DNA of 64,000 nucleotides from Perkinsus marinus ATCC 50983 (Eukaryota; Perkinsozoa; Perkinsida; Perkinsidae). The DNA lies in NCBI RefSeq assembly GCF_000006405.1, contig NW_003215522.1, positions 112,880 through 176,879 of the forward strand, given 5' to 3'. Positions 10,815 through 22,128 of this stretch are shown here, piece after piece (position 1 is the stretch's first letter; each line of letters opens with the position of its first letter). Both the position numbers and the translations under genes were made by a program. The notes under the pieces were generated by a model that did no database searches, was not told where the DNA came from, and saw only the letters and a list, made by a program, of their open reading frames with translations.

Positions 10815-12071
10815 ATGGCTGTCCCAGAATCTACGAATACATTGGATAGTATCAAGGTTGAAGTGACATCACCGCCGGCCGGGCAGTCCAACGCCTCCGC
10901 TGTGGCCAACATAGTGCTCACGGGTATCGGCGTTGGCATGCTCAGCCTGCCAGGGGCGATAGCTCAGGCGGGTTATGCGTTCGGATTCGCTCTTCTCATC
11001 TTTAGTGGAGTTGTTGGTATGCTGTATACTCAGCTATTACGTGCCTGTATGAAACCCGGTACCCGAAACTATGAAGATATTGGCATGGATGCTTTTGGTC
11101 GATGGGGTGTTGCTGCTGTTGCATTCGGGGTAAACGGTGCACTGCTGGGCACGTGTTGTCTACTCATGCTACTTCTTGGCCAGAATTCTTTCAAACTTTA
11201 TAACGGGATAGCCCAAGAATACTGGGTTATCATCTGGGCAAGTATCCTGCTCCCAATGTCGTGGTTGCGCAATATGAAACATATCGGCTACTTCAGCGGC
11301 ACAGTGGGCGTAGCTTCGGTCATCATCCTTATGTTGTCTATCATCTATGCAGGCTTTGCTCGGGTTGCAGGAGACGGAGCCCACCATGATGTTGTCTATG
11401 AACCGTATCCTCCAAGTGTTGTGGGACTGGGAATGTCCTTCGCGAGCATGACTCTTGCATTTGCCGTCACATGCGCAAGCACCACTGTGTTGCACGACAT
11501 GAAGCACGCTTCAGCTCATCGTTTCGTCATTTACTGGGGAGTCAGTCTTATTGGCGTTGTCTACTTTCTGGTGTCTCTATCTGGCTATGTCGGGTGGGGA
11601 AAATTTCTCACTCAATTCCAGAATATCATTGACGCCGTTACCGAGAGTAGGCCTGTTTATGGTCCTATTGCGTACCTTTGCATATGTAGCATTTTGTTGT
11701 TGTGCATCACTCACTATGCTGTCATGTTGAATCCAGTCAGTCGTATCGTCGAAATCGCTCTTCGAATCAAGGAAGAACAAATAGTCAGGTCGTGTCTGGC
11801 TCGTAGCAGCCTTGTTATTTTTACTGCTGTCGTTGCTATAACGGTCCCTAACTTCCAAGGTCTTGTGGGTCTCCTGGGCTCGGTATGTTACTCGCTCATA
11901 CACAATATCTATCCCTCGGTATTCTACACTCGCCTGGTCCTCTGGGGGAAATTACAGGAGCGCTCTGGTCGGGCTATCGCTAAAGTATCAGGACTCGCAC
12001 TACTGTTGGTCATTTCTGTCGTCGGATCAGTTTTTGGTATATACGATGCAGTGAACACTCTTATTTATTAG
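10815..12071 (+). CDS. Amino acid/auxin permease (AAAP family) transporter, paralogue 1
   Basis: Single-exon gene, 418 aa from the ATG at 10815; the frame is open further upstream, but this start matches the paralogue at 15822. After a hydrophilic N-terminus the first helix begins NASAVANIVLTGIGVGMLSL followed by PGAIAQAGY, the signature of the AAAP/SLC32-36-38 superfamily. About eleven hydrophobic segments follow, including FGFALLIFSGVVGMLYTQLL, WGVAAVAFGVNGALLGTCCL, and C-terminal helices ending VISVVGSVFGIYDAVNTLIY. Such proteins carry neutral or other amino acids, usually coupled to H+ or Na+, at the plasma membrane or on vacuoles. Substrate cannot be read from sequence. It is intronless, unlike nearly all neighbours, and forms a tandem pair with 15822-17072. 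Confidence 0.88.
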   Translation: MAVPESTNTLDSIKVEVTSPPAGQSNASAVANIVLTGIGVGMLSLPGAIAQAGYAFGFALLIFSGVVGMLYTQLLRACMKPGTRNYEDIGMDAFGRWGVAAVAFGVNGALLGTCCLLMLLLGQNSFKLYNGIAQEYWVIIWASILLPMSWLRNMKHIGYFSGTVGVASVIILMLSIIYAGFARVAGDGAHHDVVYEPYPPSVVGLGMSFASMTLAFAVTCASTTVLHDMKHASAHRFVIYWGVSLIGVVYFLVSLSGYVGWGKFLTQFQNIIDAVTESRPVYGPIAYLCICSILLLCITHYAVMLNPVSRIVEIALRIKEEQIVRSCLARSSLVIFTAVVAITVPNFQGLVGLLGSVCYSLIHNIYPSVFYTRLVLWGKLQERSGRAIAKVSGLALLLVISVVGSVFGIYDAVNTLIY

Positions 12072-13842
12072 CGGTCGAGTGTCCGTCTGATGTGTCTCCA
12101 CAACGTTTTCACAATTACCTATTATAGTCTCGCTTCTAACGCGGAAGCTTTGGTTTCGATCGGGGGCAGGTTGTGTTGAAGTAAAGACTATGTACTGTAT
12201 GCTGAGGGGTTCAGTAGGCATAGACGAAGAGTTAACTTCACACTGGCCGATACCTTTGGCCCTCACCTTTTCATTTCTGTGTTGAGCGATGCTGACTCGG
12301 TCCACAATTCTGGTTCGGCTGATATGGAGTAGAAGTATGTACATCTCACCTCAGCTGTAACACTTGTATCTATTAGGACAATTACGCTTCCCCGAGAATT
12401 CTCGTATTCGGCAACAGGTGGTTTCGTCCCGCACGTGTTCACTGGCGCGTGTTCAGTAAGAGAGTTCCCATTTCCCCCTGCATAACGTTCATTTTCATCC
12501 CCGAGTACATCAAGGTGTAGTGCCGCTACAGGCGCCAATTCAGGTGACATTCTGATCTGAAAGTTCGGAACACATAATATCGCACCACCATGGTCTAAAA
12601 CGTATATTATACGTCTTAGACCATTGTAGCGTGCGAGCGGGTCACTCAATCAGAATGATTGATCCACTTTCAGGCTGTAGTTGAGCTCACATTGTATTTT
12701 GGTGTTTAAATGCTGGACCAGCATTGCTGGTGATGAATCCCAGAGCCCAAGCATGGTTCAAACACTACTTGGACTCGTATCGTGAGCGTCTCTTCAACGA
12801 TCACATTCTTTTAACTATCTACTACTCTGAAGTAGTCTTCTACTCTTCAGATGCGCACCTTGTGAATAATTTTAATAGCCACGCCGATGATATCCGAGAC
12901 GAAGTTCAGCAATTGAGGCTGGGGATTACATTGAGGGCTCAGATGGACCAGACTGTCCTATGGACAAGACACTCGGAGGGCGTGTTCGAGGATGACCAGG
13001 ACCCGGTCACCGGGTGATCATGACTCGGAAAGCACCTGGTGAAGGAAAGGGCTTGGGGCTCTCAAGAGTATCTATGGATAGTGCATGGCTACCGCGAATC
13101 GCGGTCCGAGAACGATACGCGGAGGAGCAATACAATGTTGTGAGAATGGCACTGCCCATGGCAGTGGCGGTTAGATGGCATTAAGGGGTCTGATGTACAC
13201 ATGGAAATGTAAGGAAAAATGGAAAAATGCCATGGAAGCTATAGTTGTAATCTCCGGCGTGGCCACCGAAGATGCCGAGAGTCGGATAGTGAGCAGTGTT
13301 GTAACATATGTATGCTTTCCTCAACTGATCTAGAGAGTTTCCTCACTGCATTGAACGGCTAGGGTGGAGCTGCATGGAAACAACAAGAGTTTGCCGAGGT
13401 GTTCGCCATCAACACACGTGGTTCGCCATATGCAAACTCTCCGACACTGATGATGCAACGATCCCAAAGGTTAAACGTAGCTCAACACCAACAATACCAG
13501 ACACACTTAGTGAATCCCGCGTCCATTCATGCCTACATGCCTCAACATAGATGTTGTCGCCCGATAAATACTCACTCCTGAGTACATACATCAAACACAA
13601 TACATACACCCTTCTGTATGTGAGAGACTTTCTTTAACGTTTCCCGACATGCTGCACTCAAGCCCTCCGAAACCAGCCAAAGTAACTTACTTTAAGTAAG
13701 TTCAATTATTTCCATCTCGTATGCGTTGTTGAGTGAGTGATAATATCATTATGATCATCGCAGTGAGGTACCCAATATCCACTGTACAATATGGCATATT
13801 AAATATGCTACATCCATATACGGGAGCTACATCGGTGAGACC
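12072..13842. other. Spacer between the transporter paralogues, left part
   Basis: No gene is firmly supported here. A minus-strand open frame at 12263-12649 begins only with TTG; its inner ATG gives MSPELAPVAALHLDVLGDEN. A plus-strand frame (12724-13017) encodes QAWFKHYLDSYRERLFNDHI. Neither has a recognisable domain. A perfect-looking hairpin (12591-12623) and a partial copy of a dispersed repeat (about 13313-13350) lie inside. Confidence 0.4.
12591..12623. repeat. 33-bp near-perfect palindrome
   Basis: Arms TGGTCTAAAACGTATA and TATACGTCTTAGACCA are inverted copies with one mismatch over 16 positions and a single central base. It can form a strong hairpin or cruciform. It might be a protein-binding site, a transcript-end hairpin, or a transposon end. 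Nothing around it decides between these. Confidence 0.7.
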
Positions 13843-14034
13843 ATGGGCCACTCTGGAAATACTATTCCAATCCGGGTGATCGATCTCGATGTGGATGAGC
13901 CTGTGGTCTGAACTACACAGGTCACCGACAACTTCCCATTGCGGTGGATGGCGACTGATCAGAGAGGCTTAGTTAGCATGTCCGATTTGGAGGCCCCGAT
14001 CTTCGAGTACGAGTTGAGATTTCCACCTTCCTAA
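13843..14034 (+). CDS. Possible tiny two-exon gene or terminal exons
   Basis: An ATG at 13843 opens MGHSGNTIPIR. A 45-nt GT-AG intron (13876-13920, phase 0) then leads to VTDNFPLRWMATDQRGLVSM and a stop at 14032-14034. The result is only about 50 aa and is not recognised, but residue use is protein-like and the intron length is typical for this genome. It may be part of a longer gene whose other exons I cannot join. Confidence 0.3.
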
Positions 14035-15821
14035 TCCGTGTAGAAAAGTTCCGAGCGACCCTGTATTGAACTTCAATAATTGGATTGCTCTGCACCGGTA
14101 GGGACTGGCAACCGAACACTTTCTCTGCGTTCAGACTCCGAGTCTAATTACCACACATTAGTGATAGGGTTGTCAGAAGTTCAATTACAGGAACGCCAAA
14201 TGCAACTGCGCATTGCTCTATCATTACAATGGCATGTCAATGGCATCAAGCAAGACAAGTTTCTTTTGTGTGCGTAGGGTTGTGGAATATCTCCGCAGTT
14301 CTACTGGAGATGCTTGACTTTCGGGTCAAGGCGTTATCAATGTTGGTTATCATAACCAGGTTATGCAAGGCTAGAAACTCTGCGTTAAGACAAAGTTATT
14401 GATCTGTTCGCTGATTTAAACAGGCGCTTCACATGGGAATAGGGCAATCAAAAATTTCATTTTTTCATTGCAGAGGCCCAGTCTGCGGCCCGCAGTTCAC
14501 GGATTCTCGGATCAGAATTTTTCGTCGAAGTACGTCTCTTTTCGAGCTCCATCGATACTTCCTGAGAAATTCGCCTGTGAACTTCAGGCCTGGAGCCGCC
14601 CCGGTCTTCCTTCTGCGGCTTCTGACTCCCCATATGGTTCAGCTAGGCCATTCATGCGTGGTACTCATTGATCCTCCCGCCGTTCGCTTGATTCGTGACC
14701 GGAGTTTGGAAAGTGGACCATCAACGCGACTGTACTCGACAAAGGCGCGTGTAAAACGTGCATCTGTTTTAACGTATACGTGTAAAACTGTTAATCGCGA
14801 TGATCAACAGTTAAGTAATCGAGCATCACTTTGAGCAGCGCGAGTCGGGGAGGATATTTAATACCCTCACATCTCTGTCTTTTGGGAATGTGGAGACTCC
14901 CGGAGAGAAACAACGGGCGGCCCTTCACGGGTCTCGCTTGTATGGCCCTATTGTGCGAGCCATCTCCATCTTGCATTGAGTGTACTTGCGTACGACAATG
15001 ATGGTCACGCTCGCTCAGTTCGAGCCGAGGCATTGCTATCCTATTCAAATTAACTATTTATCAGATATTGTCCTTATATCCTCATTGCTAAATAGATCCG
15101 ATTACTTCACTAGTTGGGCGTCCTCGAGGCCTTAATGACAAAGAGACTCATTGGAAGAGTTCATTCCGTGGCGGCCTAACCCTAACAATTCGCCATTCGG
15201 TTATTCACTTGGTTGCATACGTCATCCTCAAGGTGATGAATCGGCAGGAGTGTTCCTCATCAAGTCTGAACTGGTGCTAGGCTCTTCCATAAAGAGCCTT
15301 CATCTCACTAACCCTTCCGAAACACATTTCGCCATGACATGTCAGTCAAGGAGCAGTGCTTAGGCTCGTTCCGATTGCTATATTCGGCTTGGTCCACCTG
15401 GGGACGTTCAGGTGTCCAGTCGCACCATGGCAGAGCTGTCCTATCAATACGCTCAGCCTGCGCCCACCCCATTTCCAATCGCCAGAGCTGTCACGGTCTT
15501 GGGTTGGCGATATTCACTCAGCTCAGAGAATCCGCGTCAGTGCTTGGTGCCATCAGGCTGGTGGTATGACAATCTTCTATAGTTGATTTCAGAATATCAT
15601 AGCGGTCGAATTACTGACTCCGAGGGAAATTGGATTCTCTAAATAGGTTTTTCCACATATATTCGTATAAGTCAGTAGGTCAGCGCAGCCTTCTCTCCTG
15701 CCGCACCTAAGTGTGACTAGTCCCATTCAGCGTACCTTCCATGGGCCGAGTGTGAAGACAGCTCACTATATATATCTTATCTGTCTCTCTACTTGCAGTT
15801 GTTAATTTTGTTTCCATTTCA
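14035..15821. other. Spacer between the transporter paralogues, right part
   Basis: Several plus-strand open frames occur. One at 14433-14834 begins MGIGQSKISFFHCRGPVCGP, and an overlapping frame begins after an acceptor-like TTTTTTCATTGCAG. None has a recognisable motif and overlapping frames are equally open, so none is called. The last 200 bp before 15822 should contain the promoter of the second transporter. Confidence 0.4.
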
Positions 15822-17072
15822 ATGTCGCCAACGAATCCGAGAGAATCGGTCGAATCCGTGAAAGTTGGATCGGAACCTCCCGCCGGACAGTCAAACGCCT
15901 CCGCCGTGGCCAACCTAGTGCTCACTGGTATCGGCGTTGGCATGCTCAGCCTACCAGGAGCGATAGCCCAGGCGGGTTATGCGTTCGGATTCGCTCTTCT
16001 CATCTTTAGTGGAATTGTTGGTATGCTGTATACTCAGCTATTACGTGCCTGTATGAAACCCGGTACGCGAAACTATGAAGATATTGGTATGGATGCTTTT
16101 GGTCGATGGGGTGTTGCTGCTGTCGCATTCGGGGTAAACGGTGCACTGCTGGGCACGTGTTGTGTACTAATGCTACTTCTTGGTCAAAATTCTTTTAAAC
16201 TTTATAACGGGATTGCCCAGGAATTCTGGGTTCTTATCTGGGCAGGCATCCTACTACCTATCTCATGGTTACGTACTATGAAACATGTCGGCTACATCAG
16301 CGGCACAGTGGGCGTAGCTTCGGTCATCATTCTTACGTTGTCTATCATCTACGCAGGCTTTGCCCGGGTTGCAGAAGACAGTGGCCACCATGATGTTGTC
16401 TACGAACCGTATCCCTCAGGTGTAATGGGACTCGGTATATCTTTCGCCAGCATGACATTCGCATTCGCCGTCACGTGCACAAGCACCACTGTGTTGCACG
16501 ATATGAAGGACGCTTCCGCTCACCGTTGCGTCGTCTACTGGGGAGTTAGTCTTGTTGGTGCTGTTTACTTTATCGTGTCTGTGTCGGGCTATATTGGATG
16601 GGGCTCGTCTCTAACTAAATTTGGGAATTTCATCGATGCTGTGGCCGGGAGCACTCGTACCTATGGTCCAACAGCTTACCTTTGTATATGTAGCATTATA
16701 GTAATATGCGTAACTCATTACGCTGTCTTGTTGAATCCAGTCAGTCGTATCGTCGAGGTTGCGCTTCGGACTGAAGAACATCAAATAGTCAAGTCGTGTG
16801 TTCTCCGAAGCAGCTTGGTTGCTTTCACTGTTCTCATTGCTATATTCGTCCCCAAGTTCCAGGGTCTTGTCGGTCTTCTGGGCTCCGTCTGCTTTTCCCT
16901 CATTCATAATTTCTTCCCCTCGATTTTTTATATCCGTCTCGTTCTTCTGCGGCAGCCCAAAGAGCGCTCGAGACAAGTGATTATGAAGATAACAGGACTT
17001 GGCGTTCTCTTGGTGATTTCCTTCATCGGCTCTGTCTGCGGTATATATGATGCCATTCTAGCTTTGGTGTAG
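15822..17072 (+). CDS. Amino acid/auxin permease (AAAP family) transporter, paralogue 2
   Basis: Single-exon gene of 416 aa, starting MSPTNPRESVESVKVGSEPP, with the same AAAP first-helix signature GIGVGMLSLPGAIAQAGYAF and about eleven membrane segments. It is a close paralogue of the gene at 10815. The first 20-25 codons differ strongly. From PPAGQSNASAVAN to the end of the fourth helix the DNA is almost the same, and the C-terminal half is clearly more diverged (WGSSLTKFGNFIDAV here, WGKFLTQFQNIIDAV there). Likely a proton- or sodium-coupled amino-acid carrier in the plasma or vacuolar membrane; substrate unknown. Intact, with no breaks. Confidence 0.88.
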   Translation: MSPTNPRESVESVKVGSEPPAGQSNASAVANLVLTGIGVGMLSLPGAIAQAGYAFGFALLIFSGIVGMLYTQLLRACMKPGTRNYEDIGMDAFGRWGVAAVAFGVNGALLGTCCVLMLLLGQNSFKLYNGIAQEFWVLIWAGILLPISWLRTMKHVGYISGTVGVASVIILTLSIIYAGFARVAEDSGHHDVVYEPYPSGVMGLGISFASMTFAFAVTCTSTTVLHDMKDASAHRCVVYWGVSLVGAVYFIVSVSGYIGWGSSLTKFGNFIDAVAGSTRTYGPTAYLCICSIIVICVTHYAVLLNPVSRIVEVALRTEEHQIVKSCVLRSSLVAFTVLIAIFVPKFQGLVGLLGSVCFSLIHNFFPSIFYIRLVLLRQPKERSRQVIMKITGLGVLLVISFIGSVCGIYDAILALV

Positions 17073-18206
17073 TTGTAGAATCAACCCTTTTCTTAGAAGG
17101 GAGGAGTCTTTCAGCAGATGGTCTGGGGAATTTTCAACTAGGCGATGATACCGCGCCCGTACAAAGTCGTGGGTGAAACCGTCAGTGATGGTCAGTGATG
17201 CACATTTCGTAACTCATAAGAATTGAGTCATTTTTCTACTATGCAGCGTCATTCGACATTCTCATTGTTGTTGATTGTTTGTCGAACAGTCGGTTTTCTC
17301 AAGTGGATCGTTCTGAGTTTTTGCATTCGGTTGAGGGTATTGATTGCGCCGCCATCCGCTTTGGCAATATTATCATACTTGAACGGACTTCCTCTTAAGC
17401 AGACCGGACTGGTTCTGGAGAATGCCGGGGTTCCAAATTTCGATGGCTCCAGGGTATGCTCATTGGCCATTACGGACTCGTCGGCCGTGTTGGGAGAGTT
17501 GTCGAGATCATCGTTCAGCATAACCACAGGAGAGAAATCAAAGCTTAATCTTGCTTGATTGATCATGCTGCTACGAGTTAGTACAGAGCAACACGGTCGG
17601 GCGGGCGACGACCAAAGATATGAGGATAAAGGCGCCTAGGTATCACCTTCATCCAACAGCTTAGACTGTACATGACGCTTCCGACGGAAAATTATATACA
17701 CATAGGAGGCGATGCTCTCGGTCAGGCCGGCCTCATGATGAGGCCCCCATCCATCTATTTCAACGTGGTTCTGATACGAGCAGACTATTTTTGATGCTTC
17801 TGTTGGATCATAATAGAGTGAAACTCTTCTCTCCAATCAAACATCCTATGCGGATTACAGCATACTCTGTTGGAGAGCGATAATGCTTCCTCCCTCATGC
17901 TTATGCATTACGCATATAGCCTTCATTACGAGGAGGTTTTCCAACTCAGCATACGTTCAACGACTCATCGCTGTATCCCCGTCGGAACAACGTGCCGATC
18001 CGAGTCGGACGTTGTTTCTTCTTCTTCTCCGAGTAGGCGTCGGATCATCCGACGCCTCATACAAGAGGCAGGCGAACGGTGGAGACTCGGTGGCGCCAAT
18101 ATGCCGACTACCATGGAAGCGCTCTCAGTGGTGGAAGGTATCAGATCCGTGTGCTAAAGAAGTAGTGCGTAAGAATGATAATCCTCATGAATCATCTTAG
18201 GACAAT
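17073..18206. other. Intergenic with possible minus-strand frames
   Basis: A minus-strand frame with a true ATG at 17566 runs to 17249 (105 aa, with NSPNTADESVMANEHTLEPS), and another at 17836-17636 encodes YYDPTEASKIVCSYQNHVEI. They could be real small genes or exons of one, but have no recognisable domain, and the plus strand is open over part of the same DNA. Not called as genes. Confidence 0.35.
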
Positions 18207-18690
18207 CTATTCAGCTTTGAGCCAGGCCTCGAGCGCTCCGGGAAGCTCATTAAAAAGGTCCTGACTAGCACCGGGAAAATGGATGAGGTCAAGTCCGATA
18301 AGCAAGCGAGCATTGACCAGAAGCATTCAGCTCTCGTATGAACCTCCAATGATATGTGGTGACCTCTCGCATGGCTAAAACGAGCAGAGGTCGATTGAAC
18401 AGTGTGTGCTTGAGTAGATCTCCCACGTTTTCGACCCTCTGGAGTTGTTTGAAGCGATTCTCTCCATCGTGACAGCCAGTAGCTCTCAACAGACAATAGA
18501 ACCCAGCGGTCACCAAACTGTCAGAATCGGGCTATTAGAAGCACATTCATCGAGGAGCACACCCTTGAGCTTAGCCCACTCCTCTAGTGTGAGACCGGCG
18601 TATTGCCCGCTCCAGACCGCCACGTTGGAATCCACCAGATTCTCTCTAAGAACGCTAAGAGGGCGCCTGATACAATGAGACCTCATTGGT
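18207..18690 (-). CDS. Unrecognised minus-strand gene, 3' exons
   Basis: On minus, coding-like exons give NLVDSNVAVWSGQYAGLTLE, then GENRFKQLQRVENVGDLLKH with LFNRPLLVLAMREV, and a last exon with MLLVNARLLIGLDLIHFPGA ending at the stop 18207-18209. The residue pattern is that of a helical soluble protein. The 5' end probably extends toward 19.1 kb, but I could not follow it there. No family is recognised. It lies downstream of SAP18 on the same strand. Confidence 0.45.
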
Positions 18691-19137
18691 AGCGATCAGG
18701 CCGAGACCATCTATTAAGGGAGGGGAATCTCGACAAGACATGTATAGATTGTTAACGGTGATGTTGTTGGACTTGCGGGAGCGGCTACGACAAGACTATG
18801 ATGGATCTCAACTCATTGTGAGACATATATGTCGGACGTATGGATTGATGATGGAGCTTGGTCTTCGACTATATCAACAAGCGATGAAGGGGAGACCGCT
18901 TCAACAGATGCCGGAGAGAGTAAGCTAGATAGTAGTGAAGTTGAGGGGGGGGGGCGGTGCCTTCGGACGAGCGGCATCAAATGTCATATAAGAAAACGCG
19001 AGGGGAAAATGATAAATCTGCTACTGCCCAGCACAAGAGAGGACCAATACCCGAGGGGAACAACAAGTCCAGGATCAACGTATGAGACCTCTTACGTATA
19101 ACGGTCAAAACTGGTTCGTCCTATCATCACTGTAGCA

Positions 19138-20032
19138 TCACTCCTCTCCCTTCTTGTCATCTTCTTTATTCTCGATTACTTCTCCGGTCACGCCACGGTT
19201 CCGAGGACCCCTAGAGGGCCTCTCGGGAAGAGGGGCTGTAAGCTTCTCGTTGTCGAGTATCGCCACATCGAGGAAGTCTCCCGGCTGGAACTTCACTTCG
19301 GCTAATGTACGGCTATCAGGGAACGCTTCATGGCTGTTGAAAACCTGTTCGAAGGTCCCTTTCGCGCGCCATGAAACTCACACAACTTCATCCTCGATAT
19401 TACCTCCCCGATCCTGGCCATCACAAAGCGGCCACTCCTATCCGGATAGATGAGCTTGAAGCTGAGCTTCTTCGTACGGCCACGCGACTCGGGCAGAATA
19501 TCTTCAATCAAATCTGAGAGAGGTCATGAGGGACGTCGAAGAGGTTAGAGGACTGTACCAGAGATCTCCCTGAGGGAGGCATCTGGCCAGGTGTAGACCT
19601 GAAGCTCCTCGTCAACCGGCAGTTCTCCAAGTTTGGCAAAGTCGCTGTCATTGTGATGAGACCCCATACGATAGAAGACTCGAAGGAGGAAAGGACATGT
19701 CTGGGCTCTGAACGATTACAGACCGCTGCCTCACTGATTTGTCGGAGGAACTCCCCCACCTGTCGATGGCAATGCCTCTCCTACGCTGAGGGAGGCCTCT
19801 GGGGCCTCTAGGGTCGTTACCCGGAGGGGGCATCAGGGGTCTCCGGTAGTCTGACCTACGTATGAGGCAAACCGTATCAGCATGAGGCCCGCAAGCGACT
19901 TGTTGTAGTTCAGGTTTGGGCTCATAAGAAGCCCCCCAGAGCATACCTGCGACCTTCCTCATCATAGGGCCTAGACCTCCTCTCCAATGGACGGGACAAG
20001 TCGGTCTCTCCACGCTCAGCTCGACGAGACAT
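19138..20032 (-). CDS. SAP18: SAP18 (Sin3-associated / ASAP-complex ubiquitin-fold protein)
   Basis: SAP18 is a ubiquitin-fold protein of the ASAP/PSAP complexes at exon junctions and of Sin3 histone-deacetylase complexes. Read on minus, exons give TCPFLLRVFYRMGSHHND, then ELQVYTWPDASLREISDLIE, LSFKLIYPDRSGRFVMARIG and LAEVKFQPGDFLDVAILDNE. These match, in order, the human TCPLLLRVF, LQIYTW, FNFAIVF and KFQIGDYLDVAI segments. The start at 20032 gives an Arg-rich N-terminal extension of about 65 residues (MSRRAERGETDLSRPLERRS), making the protein longer than the roughly 150-aa animal form. Introns are 34 to about 80 nt. The 34-nt one (GTGAGG...CCCAG) joins DKS to TCPF and is among the shortest here. 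The tail is acidic and basic mixed (ENKEDDKKGEE). Confidence 0.9.
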
Positions 20033-20124
20033 GTCAAACAGAATCAGGAGACTACGACAAACAGATCTGCGGATTCCCTTTGAACCAACACAAGCTTCCA
20101 CGAGTGGCCGAAACATGCAAGCAT

Positions 20125-20342
20125 TCATGTAGCAGAACCTTCGTCTTCATTCTGATCGGCCCCTTCCTCGTGGCGTCTTTCCGACTCCACAAGGGCTTGT
20201 ATGAGGCGTACCCAATGCATAGGTTCCAAGTCGGCGGGAAGAGCCTTGAGATCCTTCCCTATCGTGGTGAACACTTCTTTCATATCCGCCAACGGCCAGA
20301 GCCTACATCATTGGTCAGGGCCCATTCTCACCCGTTACCACG

Positions 20343-20414
<72 letters not shown>

Positions 20415-20415
20415 G

Positions 20416-20448
<33 letters not shown>

Positions 20449-21900
20449 ATACTACCTCCCGGCATACTTAGCCACAGGCCTACTCCGAGATAGTTCATCC
20501 GAAAAGCACATACGCAACACAGCATCAGCCAAGACCAAGTCTTCATAACCCAGGCCCTCCTCCTGTAGCCGAGGCCGTAGCAACAGCACGGTGTCGAAAA
20601 TGTAATGGAAGGGCTCGGGATCAGCCGGCTTCACCCATCCTCTCGCCTAAGGGGGGATGCGATCAGTCATTCACTAGGGCGACCAGGGCTCGATTACCGC
20701 TAACAGGACGCCTTTGTTCTGCTTCTTAGGCATTTCCAACCAGGTGGGAGTTTCCCTTTCAACAGCAGCATTCTCCCCTGGTGGAAGCGTAGCCACTTCT
20801 CCCGGGGTCTCCTCAGCAGGGAGAGGGTCCGTAACCTGCTCGAGTGGTGGCTCGACCACAGACTCGACCGTCCATCCCATTTGAGCGAGAACAGCCAGCC
20901 GACCATAAGCGGTCGGGTCGTCCTCGCTATAGTCCTCCCCAGTGGTCATCGCTGGAGAAGCCATCAACCTCTCCTTCAACTTCAATTCATTCGGATAGCA
21001 CAGTACAATCGGGAGACAGGGTCTGTGGAGTAGCGAGCTGGCCACTGCCAGTACGCCGTGCTGAGGATCGAGGGCATCAATAATGCCCCTTTGGGGGAGC
21101 CCTCAAGCGTTCTAGTCTCACCAGGTCAGTGGCGAAGATGACGAAGGCATCGCCGGCCTGAGCCGTCCGAATGGCGCCCTCGTACGGTAGAACTGTCGCC
21201 GCCCTATCAGAGTTCACACCGGCTTGGACACAACTGGCCCGTATTGATCGCGCTATGTGCTGGGCGGTCTCGAAATCCTCTACCGACAAACCAACAATGT
21301 GCCTAAAGCACCTCTGCACCCCTACAGCTGCGGTGATGCCCTCCCACTCCTTGCCGAGACGCGAAGCCTCTAGGGTCATCTTGACGAGAATCCGGGCCGT
21401 ATCTTGGTCCTCGCCATCACCCATCAGTACGAAGGACTTGCTTTCCGGAATAAGTCCGATAATTTCTGCTAGTAGCCTCGCGTCAGCCCTGCAGGGCATG
21501 TCAAAATGGCATAAAAACAATGAGGGGCAGTGCCTACCGGCTGACCCTCTCCACATTATAAGGGGATGTAGGGTCGGCTAAGGCCCTTCCCCTATTGAAT
21601 ATTTCGTCGTATGAAACTCCTTCAAGCCTGGCCTGCATCCTATACCGATTCTTATCCAGACGGAATTGACACAATGGGCATCCTGATAACCCAACGTGTC
21701 ATTATTATCCTCTACCACTCGTCTGTCCCCAAGCGACTGTGCTACTGTCAAGCGCATTTGTACCACCATCAAGACACTAGTAGGACCACTACTACCTCGC
21801 CTCTCGCACACATGTAGCTGAGGAGACATCCTGAACCTCCCATGGACGGGGCAACGAATAGTGACATCAGTAAGCAAACCGTGGTAACTGATAATAACCT
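20125..21900 (-). CDS. Unrecognised multi-exon gene with a microsatellite-filled intron
   Basis: Minus-strand exons read: LTVAQSLGDRRVVEDNNDTL (about 21.75 kb), LLAEIIGLIPESKSFVLMGD with a following helical stretch (21.5-21.1 kb), an acidic Pro/Glu-rich exon with VVEPPLEQVTDPLPAEETPG (about 20.8 kb), FHYIFDTVLLLRPRLQEEGL with DLVLADAVLRMCFSDE (20.6-20.46 kb), and the last exon MKEVFTTIGKDLKALPADLE ... ALVESERRHEEGADQNEDEG, stop at 20125. The intron 20303-20455 contains the TAG/CTA repeat. I do not recognise the family; the helical, Leu-rich exons loosely resemble organellar RNA-binding helical-repeat proteins, which is only an impression. The 5' end is not fixed. Confidence 0.5.
20341..20449. 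repeat. (CTA)n / (TAG)n microsatellite
   Basis: About 36 near-perfect CTA triplets (two interruptions, one CTG and one AAT) fill an intron of the minus-strand gene. Read on minus, the array starts within a few bases of the 5' splice site. Open frames through it code for runs of Ser, Leu or Tyr and are artefacts. Confidence 0.95.
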
Positions 21901-22128
21901 CAATACTGAGCCCGTCAATACTAGCCTACTCCACTAGAGAGTAATCATATTTATTCCCATGTACAGCTATCATGTCCTTCACGACTTGTCTTAGTACTAG
22001 CTTCCTTTTTTGTCGTTTGTATTTTCCCTGTATCTTGACACCATGCAGCTCGTACCTAGTCGGAGGTAATCCGCGTCAAATCATCTCGGCAAGAACTCAA
22101 CGCCCCAGGAGCGGACAGCAACTGTTCA

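Noticed and set aside
20328-20546. Open frames coding for poly-Ser, poly-Tyr and poly-Leu
   Set aside because: Artefacts of the CTA/TAG microsatellite, which lies in an intron.
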